Assembly (NCBI GenBank): GCA_946965045.2
Contig: OX337231.1
Coordinates: forward strand, 124,001-188,000
DNA length: 64,000 bases
Origin: Epithemia pelagica
Taxonomy: Eukaryota; Bacillariophyta; Bacillariophyceae; Surirellales; Surirellaceae
Reading direction: 5' to 3'
Part shown: in pieces, positions 53,304-63,101 of the stretch
How the letters are laid out: every line of letters begins with the position of its first letter
Position numbering within the stretch: the first letter of the stretch is position 1
Position numbers and translations under genes: made by a program
The notes under the pieces: model-generated
The model's input: the letters and a program-made list of their open reading frames with translations, nothing else
The model's database searches: none
What the model was told of the DNA's origin: nothing

Positions 53304-56300
53304 TCAAAACATGTTTTCTTCCCCTGTATGTACATCGTGAAATTCCATTTCTTCTTCGTCGTCGCCCTTTTTGAACTGTCGAGGTTGCTGCGTCAAAGGA
53401 GCATACGGTTGTGATGACGATGAGGAGGACTGGAGTAATTCCAAAGATTTTTGCAGCATACCAGGAGACGTCTGGTTCGGTTCCAACATGGGGGTGGTAT
53501 CGGACGACGACCGTTGATGCCGTGAACGCTGTTGTTGTTGTTGTTGTCGTTCGCTCGAGGGATCTTCTTCCTCTTCAATGATTCGAAATTCGTCCTTGGT
53601 TTCGGTAATTTGTGTCAAGGGTGGTGCATGGCCTCCATGACGAATGTATCCGTGCAACATGTCCGTGACATCGTCCGTGGTGGGTTGAATGTGAAGATCC
53701 ACGACATCTTCGGTATTGCTCCCGAGACCTTGAAAGTTTCCATAACGACTGTTGCCACTCCGACGATTGCCTTGATACCGTTGATGATAGGCTCCCCGCA
53801 ACTTTTTGAGCGTTCCGGTACTGACACGAACATCGTAGGTTTCATTGTCAATGGAGATTTCGGCTCGTCCGCTGGCCAGCGATACCGGTGTGGCATGATT
53901 GGGCAACAATTCGGCCGGTCCACCCCGACGATACTGCCATTTCCGCGGTGCCGACAGTGACGACGTTGACGAGGCTCGCTCGAGGGACGACGGCATGTGG
54001 ACTGCTGGTTCGTCGCCACCTCCTACCAAGGCACCAAAACTGTGATTGGTAATGCCTCGTCGAGGTGGCAATCCCATGGTGGGTAGAACCGTTTCTCCAA
54101 AGAGACCACCACCCACGACTGGTGAACTTCGGACTTTTCGACGACCTCGTCGACCATGGGAGTGATGTGTCGTATTGGTGGGATCGTCCATTCGCCAGAG
54201 CGAGTCGGGTTCCTCGTCATAATCATTGGAACTACTGACACCACCACCATCGCCACCGTCTCCTCCTCCTCCCCCGCCTCCCGAAGTGGGCAAATCGGGC
54301 AATCCTTCGAGAATTTCTTCGACCGACTTTTCTCGCGTCGCATTGGTTTGGACCGATTGTTTGCGAGTCAATCGTGCCGTGGCTTCCTGGAGCAAGGAAG
54401 CTTCCAAGGAAATGTGTCGTCTCAAGGGTCCATGATTGGATTCTTCGACAATTTGTTCCACGACACCGGGATACCATCGTTGGACCTTGACTCGTGCCAC
54501 GTCGGGTTGATTAATGGTCCGTTCCAAGGCTTGTTTAATTTCGTCCAAGCGATGTTCGAGGGCTTGTTGCGTGGAGGTAAAGCCATCTTCGGCATCGCCA
54601 GTCGAATTGTTGACGAGCCGTTGCAAGACATCCTTGGCATAAATTTCACTCACCAAGGTGGTATCAATGCCGCGGGGATGCCAGGCGCGATGATCAATCA
54701 CCTCCAAACCCAACTTGGCCAAGGTGGACATGAGCGCATGCATGAGTCCCCATCGTCCTTCGGAATGCGATTGAATGCACAAAAAGACGGCCGTCTGGTC
54801 CACAATGGATCCCACCAAATCTTGTTCGCGACGTTGCGATGACGTCAAGCCATCACTCCCCGTACTTCCCACCGTCACAACGCCGCCAGCACCACCCTGT
54901 GACCCATCGCCACCGCCACTACTGGTGTTTGTCGTATTGGCAGTCGTCCCACCACCACCCGTAGTACTACCATCCAATATCAGTGTATTGCGTTCCAATT
55001 CTTGATTGGCCAAATCCTTTAATTGTTCTTGCGCCTTGGTATTGTAATAGGCAATGGTGGCGCGCAAACAAAAGGGGGGAATAATGGTGGACAGTAAGAC
55101 AGCCAAGACGACACTGGCATACAACTCCTTGCCAATCAAGCCTTGTCCGACCGAAAAGACGGCAATGACAAAGGCAAATTCGCCTTCACTGGCCATGGAA
55201 AAACCCGTCAATAGACAATCGCGCAAATGCTTGTCGGTAAAGGCCGGTGATTGGGTAAAGTTGGGCACGAGAAAGCCCACGGCCAATTTGCCCACGAGGG
55301 CAAAACAAAAGATTAATCCCTTCCACAAGACTTGAGCTTGAATAAAATCCTTGATTGGGACTTGAAAGCCAATCGAGGCGGCAAAGAAAATGCGCAGCAG
55401 CCATTGCAAAATGCGTTTGAATTGTCGCACAAATTCCGAATGCAAGGTGGAACTGGTACAAAAGGCCAAGCCGGCCAAAAAGGTACCCATCAAATAACTG
55501 GCCTTGACGACATGGGTGGCCGGCATTAATGCCAGGACAAGGGCAAACAAGCAGGCCAATTCGGCCTTGCCCAAATGTTCGGGTGGCACGGCGGGATGCA
55601 ACCACGTTTGAATCAAGGGCGGCACACAAAAGAGGGCCAACCAACCACCCACGACCAAAAAGAGCGTCGCCGAGACGATTGGACTCAGAACGGTCCAGGC
55701 ATTGGTCGTGGCATCGTCATTGTTGAGGGATTCCAATTGCGACAGAACAATCAAGGCAATCATGTCATCAATGACGGCCGCGGCAATAATCAATTGTCCG
55801 ACGGGCGTATTGAGCAAACCACCCGATCTTAAGAGGGACAGTGCCACACCCACGGACGTGGGACCAAAGGTGGCACCCGCCGCCAAGCATTCGACGGGAT
55901 TGCGAACCGTGCCATCTCCAGTCTGAATGACAGTCGCCAACAAGATTCCCAAGGCAATGGGCAACAAACTGCCCACCACGGCAATCAACACACCTCGTGT
56001 TCCAATCAAGCGCAAGGACGAAACATCGACATCAATGCCGGCTTCCACTACCAATAAAATCAAACTGTGTGTCGTCGTGTTGTTGTGGTAGGTTGTGATT
56101 GTACAACCAAAACCAAACCAAGAAACAAGAAAACCAAAACCAAGAACAACAACAAGATGACAGAACCAAACAAAGAAACACAAAGTCGTTGTTGTTTCGG
56201 GGTCAGAAAAAACCAAACAAACAAACAAACAAGCGAGGCACAACCACAATTGCTCCACAACCACCCTGCAACACTGCGCAAAAGTGTGTGCTTGGACCAC

Positions 56301-56761
56301 AATACGTACCCAATTTCGCCGAGCAAGACAAAGGCTTCGGGATTGGGGACAAAATCCAAGAGGGGTGGTCCGAGGACAATGCCCACAACAATTTCGCCCA
56401 CCAACGCTGGCATTTTGAGCAGGACGCCCACCTTGCCCCCGAGGTAAATGGCGGCAAAAAAGACCATGGCATGATACAATTCTTGATAGGTAATGTGCAC
56501 CCCCATGACTTCTTCGGCATCGTCCTCATCGTCCGCCAAGACGTGACGGCGATACTGTGCAGTGGCAGTATGGTTCATTCTGGTGGTTTGGTTGTGGTAA
56601 TGGTGAAATTCCTCCTCCCACACGGACGTCGTCATGTAGGGTGGAGGAGGATTGGCATGCCACATTGTGTTACTTGTGCCTGTACTGCTGGTGGTGGATG
56701 ATCTTCTTCTTCTTCTGCTTCGTTTCTCACCCCAGAACCAGACACTCCAAGAATGATTCAA
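53304..56761 (-). CDS. CPA2-family cation/proton antiporter 2 with cytosolic tail
   Basis: 1070 residues from two exons, 56761-56310 and 56064-53304. The intron starts GTACGT and ends CACACAG, at the same place and phase as the last intron of antiporter 1. Core helices include YHAMVFFAAIYLGGKVGVLL, ALVGEIVVGIVLGPPLLDFV, FVLLGEIG, LILLVVEAGIDVDVSSLRLI, and LAAGATFGPTSVGVALSLL. The ion-binding helix reads IIAAAVIDDMIALIVLS with D250-D251, the DD form seen in electrogenic Na+/H+ antiporters; antiporter 1 has QE here. Conserved tail blocks are FLCIQSHSEGRWGLMHALM (ACT-like), EISIDNETYDVRVSTGTLKK and VVDLHIQPTTDDVTDMLHGY. The exact start is uncertain because several Met lie in the first 60 residues. 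This is likely the functional monovalent cation/H+ exchanger of the pair. Confidence 0.88.
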
Positions 56762-57597
56762 TCACACGCGCGCCACCGATTGTTGCGTCGGGTTGCTGTG
56801 GTTGTTGTTGCTGTTTGGCGCAAAAAAAAAAAGACGAGAGATTCCACACGAGAGAGAGAAAAGTGGTGCCGATGGGGCTTTGTCGTCGTTGTGGTTGACC
56901 AGGTGATGGTTGCCCCAGAATCACACGAGAGATGGTTCTCCTACAAATGATTGGTGATTCTGTCACTGGTTCGGGATACAATGATGATGATGATGATGGC
57001 ACTATACCTGATGGTGTTCTTCTTCTTCTTCTTCTTCGTTTGGTTGCGGTCGGACCACGACGACGGCACTTTTGGCTTCGGCCGGATGACTTCCGACGTT
57101 CGACCGAACCTTCTGTTGTGCGACCGGAAAATTATGTGCGACTGTTTAGGTGCGACCCCTTTTAAGCGACCTCAATATACGCGACCAGCAATGTGCGACC
57201 AACATAGATGCGACCACGGATGTGGCACAGACCCGATGAGGCTGGGACCGTCCAAAGATTCAACCAGTTCCGAATGGGGGGATCAGAATGACGACACACT
57301 TCGGCCATGGTGTCATGGTGGTTGCAACAGGGGGACCATAGGATACCACCACAAAGAGAGTGAGCGAGAGCGAACAACGTAGTACCAAGCAGCAACACGA
57401 ACAAGAGAGAGACGACACCGAACCACAAGAGATTGGATCGTCAGCATGGAGTAGAGTGTGTGTGTCGCTGCAATCATTCCAACAACCCCCGTTTCTCCTC
57501 TTCTTTGTGCTCCATTCACAAACGAACAAGAAGAAGAAGAAGAACACCCACAAACGACAGCCAGAATACCAACACTACTCCCAAGAGTCCAATCATC
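56762..57597. promoter_or_regulatory. Divergent promoter region with phased GCGAC array
   Basis: Lies between antiporter 2 (-) and the propeller gene (+). Seven same-strand GCGAC(C) motifs begin at 57120, 57138, 57152, 57166, 57181, 57195 and 57210. An in-frame upstream extension of the propeller frame reaches 57433 but lacks a signal peptide. Confidence 0.6.
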
Positions 57598-59514
57598 ATG
57601 ATGATGATGCGGATGAGTTGGCACCGAATTCTGGTACTCCAACTGCTGCTCTGTCTGGGACGGTTGCCAGGGTCCGTCTCGGAACCTAGTAGTAGTACTA
57701 GCCATGAGGAGGAATCACAACCACAAGACGTGCCGCCGAACCAGGACTTGGAACCAGACGACGACAAGGACGACGAAGATATCGTCTTGTGGATTTCCAA
57801 TACCTGGGCCGACTCGGTCGTACAATTGTCCAACCTTTCGGCACCCCTCTTTTCCCCATTGTTCGGCCGCAATACCACCACGATGAACAACAACAGCCAC
57901 ACCGTGTCGTCGTCGTCCCATAAGGTTCACATTCGTCATCGTTCGGGTGTAGTACCACCACTCCCTACTACCACACGACAGTCCAATCACAACAACAACA
58001 ACACATCCAGGATGAACGTTCCACACGCCACGGTCCAAACCCTCCTTTCGTCCTTGCCGGCACCGGGACACTTGCACTGGGAGACGTTTGCCACGACCAA
58101 CAACGACACGAATACGAATACGACAAGGACCACCACGACGAAGGCCGGTTGTGACTGTCAAGGAGGATACTTGTACGTGTCCGTCGGAGACACGGCCGAA
58201 ACCTCCAATATTGTCCGAGCCAAGGTCGAACTCACGCGACCCAACAACAACACCCGGTCTGTCGTGGTTGTGGTTTCGGAGCCACACTACCTGTTGCAAA
58301 CACACCCCACCACCACGGAACAATCTTCACCGCCGCCACCACCACCCCGATTGCGCATTCCCTCTCCCCAGGAGCGACGACAACCATCGTCCTTGGGTCG
58401 TCATTCTTCCAAGAAAGGGTCCAATGCGTTACCACCACAACCCGTCTTGATTCGGCCCTACGGCTTTGCCATTGATACGGTTCGACAGTGGTTGATTGTG
58501 GCCAGCTTTGTGACGGATCAACTCTTGGTCTATCACGTGGAGACGGGAGAATTTCTCCATGTCTTGGCCCAAGGCAATGGCACGGCCGCCGGCTTGCTCA
58601 ATGGACCCAATCATGTCGCCTTGCATCAACAAGACTTGTTGTATGTCACGACCCAAGGCAGTGCCTCGAGTCACACTGCCACACGAGTTCAGGGATCGAG
58701 TACCACTACTACTACTACCACACATTCCACCTTGTCGTGGGACCACAACAGTCAAATTCTCGTCTACAACCTGTCGACGGGAGAAGGACGGGTCTTTGCC
58801 ACACCGCAACCCTTGAAGGAGGACCGACCATGCTTGTCGTCGTCGTCGTCACCCAATTGCGACGACACCAACACCAACAACAAAACCAAGAACAAGAACA
58901 ACAACAACAACACGACGACGACAACTCCCCAGGACCGTAGCAAGAACAACACCAACAACACCAACAACCACGGCGTCAGCATGCTGGGCCTTCAAGTGGA
59001 TTGTAGCCTTTGGCTGCCGCCCCCTTCCAATCACACCACCACCATCGTGTCGACCTGGTTCCGTCGCCATGAACCAACCATCACCCCCAATAACAAGGCC
59101 GAATGGAGTCGACGGTGTCGGTTGTACACGACGGATTATTATGGAGTCTTGCGTGCCTACAATTTGACCACGGCGCAGTTGGACTATGCCGTTTCGACGC
59201 AATGGGCCCACGACTTTTGTGGGCCCCAGACCATGGTCGCAGGAGACTTGTCGATTGTGAACGAGGCCATTTATATTTCCGGATTTGATGCCAACACTCC
59301 GTCCCAACCGGGGTTTGTCCAACGATTTGCCGCATTGGATGGACGACCCCTGCCCTTACGGCACTCGTTACCACCATGCCAAGAACCACCCGCTTGGAAA
59401 TTGCATCCCAGCTTTGTGGTACCACCGCATCCGCAATTGGTACGACCCATTGGCATTGTGGCCTGGAGTCTCCCAAAACAAACGTTATCCTCATCCTCAT
59501 TACCACCCGAGTAG
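57598..59514 (+). CDS. Secreted beta-propeller-like (NHL-type) protein
   Basis: 638 residues from ATG 57598, chosen because it opens a signal peptide (MMMMRMSWHRILVLQLLLCL). No intron is evident. After an Asn/Thr-rich, heavily N-glycosylatable region come repeated strand patterns of a six- or seven-bladed propeller: ILWISNTWADSVVQLS-type blade, GGYLYVSVGDTAETSNIVRA, RPYGFAIDTVRQWLIVASFV with TDQLLVYHVETGEFLHVL, LLNGPNHVALHQQDLLYVTT, NSQILVYNLSTGEGRVFATP, YYGVLRAYNLTTAQLDYAVS, LSIVNEAIYISGFDANTPSQ, and PQLVRPIGIVAW. Low-complexity loops (Thr, Asn, Lys) are inserted between blades. The closest paralogue is the broken copy at 61319. It is probably extracellular. Ligand binding is typical of the fold, but nothing shows the ligand. 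Confidence 0.75.
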   Translation: MMMMRMSWHRILVLQLLLCLGRLPGSVSEPSSSTSHEEESQPQDVPPNQDLEPDDDKDDEDIVLWISNTWADSVVQLSNLSAPLFSPLFGRNTTTMNNNSHTVSSSSHKVHIRHRSGVVPPLPTTTRQSNHNNNNTSRMNVPHATVQTLLSSLPAPGHLHWETFATTNNDTNTNTTRTTTTKAGCDCQGGYLYVSVGDTAETSNIVRAKVELTRPNNNTRSVVVVVSEPHYLLQTHPTTTEQSSPPPPPPRLRIPSPQERRQPSSLGRHSSKKGSNALPPQPVLIRPYGFAIDTVRQWLIVASFVTDQLLVYHVETGEFLHVLAQGNGTAAGLLNGPNHVALHQQDLLYVTTQGSASSHTATRVQGSSTTTTTTTHSTLSWDHNSQILVYNLSTGEGRVFATPQPLKEDRPCLSSSSSPNCDDTNTNNKTKNKNNNNNTTTTTPQDRSKNNTNNTNNHGVSMLGLQVDCSLWLPPPSNHTTTIVSTWFRRHEPTITPNNKAEWSRRCRLYTTDYYGVLRAYNLTTAQLDYAVSTQWAHDFCGPQTMVAGDLSIVNEAIYISGFDANTPSQPGFVQRFAALDGRPLPLRHSLPPCQEPPAWKLHPSFVVPPHPQLVRPIGIVAWSLPKQTLSSSSLPPE

Positions 59515-60126
59515 TACCTACTCGCACCCGAGTAGTACCTACTCGAACAACAACAACAACAACTGCGGCAGCTTATAGCAAGTAGAGGCATTGGCAAACA
59601 CCACACATGGCAGCAACTGTCCCGAGTGTTGGAGAGTATGTGTGTGTGTGTGTATGTGTCGCACTTTTATTCTTGTCACCAAGGTTGTCTTTCTCTCGCT
59701 CGTTCCAGGAATCCAAATGTATCCCATCTCCCTCTAAACTAAAAAAACTCTTATTATTCTAGCTACCTTGACCATTCCATGCTTGTGTGGTATACTGCTA
59801 CCTTTATCACTCGTCGTCCTACCCTTCCCCACTCACTGAGCACTCACTGAGGAGTAAGTCACTCCCCACACTCCCACTACCTAAGCCCCAAAAATTACTC
59901 TACTTCGATTTTTTATTCTAGTGTTGTGTAGGAGTTCCCATTGTGTTGGTGCATGCTGCTGTGTTATGTGTTGTCTTGTGTCGCTCGTGGTCGGGTCGCG
60001 AGAGGAGTGGGGGATGGAAGATCTAAGTATTCTGTCACACTATTTATGCAACAAGCACGCCTCGGAGTTTGATTGGAATCCCATAATTGTGAGACAAATG
60101 ATACTTAGACATAAAGCGTTATAAAT

Positions 60127-60145
60127 CATCCGATATAATCGGATG
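60127..60145. other. Perfect hairpin 1 (8-bp stem, 3-base loop)
   Basis: CATCCGAT, loop ATA, ATCGGATG. It is the first of three closely spaced perfect stem-loops. Confidence 0.8.
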
Positions 60146-60147
60146 AG

Positions 60148-60161
60148 GTCACTTAAGTGAC
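60148..60161. other. Perfect 14-bp palindrome
   Basis: GTCACTTAAGTGAC, two bases after hairpin 1. It could be a dimeric protein-binding site or part of a cruciform. Confidence 0.8.
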
Positions 60162-60192
60162 GCGGTTATTTTAAAACAATTAAGATTACCTA

Positions 60193-60215
60193 GTGCCCTA
60201 TCGAAAGTAGGGCAC
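60193..60215. other. Perfect hairpin 3 (8-bp stem, 7-base loop)
   Basis: GTGCCCTA, loop TCGAAAG, TAGGGCAC. It is the GC-richest of the cluster and would fold stably in RNA. Confidence 0.8.
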
Positions 60216-60436
60216 GCTCAATTGTATAAAACTAATTAGGCTCACGACTACTAAGTATCCATTCAGAGAACCGATCACTTAGGAAGACGAAAATTACCTA
60301 AGGTAAGCTGGCACAACTCCTCGTGACAAAGGAAGCTAACATACTCTAATAGCCCCGGGGGACTCCTCGTCGCAGGGCGCTCCTCGTGGCTTAGCTCCTC
60401 GTCGGGCAATAGCTTCTCGTTGTGGACTGCCCCCTC

Positions 60437-60454
60437 GATCCGCTTATGCGGATC
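60437..60454. other. Perfect hairpin 4 (7-bp stem, 4-base loop)
   Basis: GATCCGC, loop TTAT, GCGGATC, lying inside the CTCCTCGT-rich stretch. Confidence 0.75.
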
Positions 60455-61318
60455 TCACAGGGGCATTCCACTCCTCGTCGCTTTTGCCCTTCTCGGAGTC
60501 TTGCCACTCCTCACACCCTAGCTCCTCCTCGTCCACCCTCAGCTATTAAAGTAGACTTACGACTTGTCCAACAGTTTTTCTCGACACGTCGCAATCGCTC
60601 CGTGAGACAAGTCTTGTCCTGAGGCAAGCCGCACGCTCCAAAAGGCCCCATCCTGCACTACCAAAGACACACACTGGAAGCTGTGTCTGGTGCTGGTTGT
60701 GGTTCGGATGGCGCACACACGCTTTTTGGTGAGAAGAACACGAAGAAGCAATGGAGCGTGCTCCAAACCGTGACAGCGTTTGAATTTTGAACTTGAAAGA
60801 CAGCCGACTGGCGTTGCTTCTCCGCTGCAAAAGTCCTGCAAACGCCGGACGAGCCAAAAGACTTCTCCGAAACGAGGAACGGACACAATTTTGGGCCCGT
60901 TGGAAACGACATTGCAAAATTTGGTTCCTCCCTCTTTATTCTTCGGAGACCACTTGATTTGACCTAGGAGGAGAACTCGAGAGTATGATTTTGGCTCATT
61001 GCCGTTGCGGTGAGAGTCCGTTCGGATCCCAAAAAGACCCCAAAAATGGCCGTGCGGACGCGAGAGTGCTCTCCGTTATCTCTATCGAGCACACTCTAGA
61101 GCAAACGAGAAATAGCTGCCAATCTTCTTCTCGATACCTCTAGTAGACACAGCCCTTTCATTCTTTCTTTACTTTGGGAAGCGCATCCGGTAGAGTTTCC
61201 ATTGGATTCTCTCATTCTCTCTCTCTCTCTCTCTAGCAGAAGGAATCAGAAGACGACCCGAACCAACACAGGAACGGTTCGTCCTACATTACTCCTCTAG
61301 TAGATTGTTGGATTCAGC

Positions 61319-62766
61319 ATGACTCGCATCCGTTCCTGGTCCTCCTTCTTGTTGGCACTGAGCTGGGCCGTGACACCCACCGTGGCTTCGTATTACGACT
61401 ATGAACAAGATTTGGCCTTGTTGATTGGCAACACACGAGGAGGAATGTCGTCGGATTCTTTGCCAATGATTATGATGGCAGTGGCAAAAAGGACGGCAAA
61501 AAAGAAAAACAGGAACATCCGGCCATGCCCCTGTTGGAACAAGTTGTGGGCGGCTTGGATGGTCCCGACAAGATTGTGGTGAATGGCCAGTACCTGTACA
61601 TTTCCGTGGGCGATGAACCAGAAACCTCCACCATTGTCCGAGTCTGTTTGGAAACGGGGGAGGTGGACAAGGACTTTTTGAAACCCCGAACCGATGGCAA
61701 ACCTCCCATGCATCGTCCCTATGGTTTTGCTCTGTACCGCGTTACCTACATTTTTGGTATCGAGTTTTCGCACCGATGAAATATTCTCGTCTACGACCTG
61801 CAGACCGGAGACTTTTAAGTCTTTGATTATACGGCGACGGGACCGAAGATGGCTTGGTCCATGGTCCCAATCACATGGACATTGACAATGACATGTTGTA
61901 CGTGTCGACCCAGGGCAGTGTCGCGCAACCCAATGGATCCGTCGAATATATGGCTTGGCCAGTCAAGCGATTGCCTAGGATTTGAGTTTGTGACAAAAAG
62001 CGGACGAAAATGGCTACGTCTTTGTGCCCCAACCCACTCCCGATCCCATGGGCATGGGCTTTATCAGCATGCTCGGGGTCCAAGTGTATTTTGTTTGGGT
62101 CAAGATGAAGGCGCCGACTACAATTATTATTATTACCACAATCAAGAATATTGTTTCTTGTACACGTCCGACTTTGCCGGCGGGTTGCGCGTCTATAATT
62201 TGGACAATGGCAGTTTGGTCTTTGACGTGCCCACCACGTATGACGATGGATCGGCCACGGGCGAACTGAGTGTGTACCGGGATGCCATTCATGTCACGGG
62301 CTTTACCAATGAAGAGCCGGGCAATGCCGTTGTGCAACGCTTTTCCGCCCTCGATGGAAGTCCCTTGCCCTCCCTGCAATTCAATGCCCACGACGAGGAT
62401 ACCGCCTTTTTTCTCCCGCCCAATCCCGCCTTGGTTCGACCCATTGGCATTTTGGCCGTGAATCAAAATCGTTTGAGTGCTGGAACCAAGGGCAAAAAGA
62501 GCGGCAAGGGAATGGACGATGAGTCGGGCAAAAAGAAGGGCAAAAAGGATGATAAGGACAGTGATTACGACAGTGACAAGAAAATGAGCAAAAAGAAAGG
62601 CAAAGGCAAGGGCAGCATGGACAAGAGCAAGGGCAAAAAAGAGTACGACGACGACGATGAAATGAGCAAAAAAGGCACGGGCAAAATGAACAAGATCCAA
62701 GGAAAGGGAGGAAAGGGCAATGACAAAGAGTCCAAGAAATCCAAGGGCTCCATGCCTTACCATTAA
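61319..62766 (+). pseudogene. Propeller-like paralogue, multiply frameshifted
   Basis: Decayed paralogue of the gene at 57598. ATG 61319 opens a signal peptide (WSSFLLALSWAVTPTVASYY), but the frame is lost near 61460. Blades continue in other frames: GQYLYISVGDEPETSTIVRV (from 61585), HRPYGFALYR, LVSSFRTDEIF, LVHGPNHMDIDNDMLYVSTQ with GSVAQPNGSVEYM, then YYYHNQEYCFLYTSDFAGGL, LSVYRDAIHVTGFTNEEPGN, and PALVRPIGILAVN. At least four frame changes and an in-frame TAA (about 61816) are needed to follow the homology. The last section (about 62110-62766) is a clean open frame. Unlike its paralogue, it ends in about 95 residues rich in Lys, Gly, Ser and Asp. Some breaks could be unrecognised introns, but most lack splice sites. 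Confidence 0.8.
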
Positions 62767-63101
62767 CACGAGTCGGCACCAATCGTATAGTTGTAAGGAG
62801 AGCCACACTGGCTCGAGACACGGATCCTAGGCTTGAGCAACTTATCGTACTATAAGTACAAGACTCTCGGTTCTTGTGTGCAAAATTGAAACATTAGAAA
62901 AACAAGTTAAGTTCTGTTAGCTAGCATACCTTCCCGGTTCCAAAGCAACTCTGTTGATAGGGGATTTGATACATGACATGCCCGACTGGACGCTGTCATA
63001 CCTGTGTATTCTTTATATTTATCCCGTCATGAAGGGCGACAATCAGTCGACCCAGATGATCCGTTTTCCCTTGATTGCATCCGTATGCAACACGATGCAA
63101 C
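62767..63101. other. Convergent 3' flanks
   Basis: AT-rich spacer between the propeller pseudogene and the helical-repeat gene; nothing seen. Confidence 0.5.

Larger units (their letters stand above)
59515..61318. other. Intergenic with hairpin cluster and CTCCTCGT repeats
   Basis: No protein gene seen. From 60127 to 60215 there are three perfect stem-loops, and a fourth lies at 60437-60454. From 60317 to 60535 the octamer CTCCTCGT recurs about eight times. A CT run lies at about 61219-61236, upstream of the propeller pseudogene. A short repeat ACCCGAGTAGTACCTACTCG occurs twice at 59524-59560. Confidence 0.6.

Noticed and set aside
60546-60917. Overlapping 84-123 codon minus-strand frames
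   Set aside because: Three frames overlap the same DNA, none has a domain, and no start or splice context is convincing.
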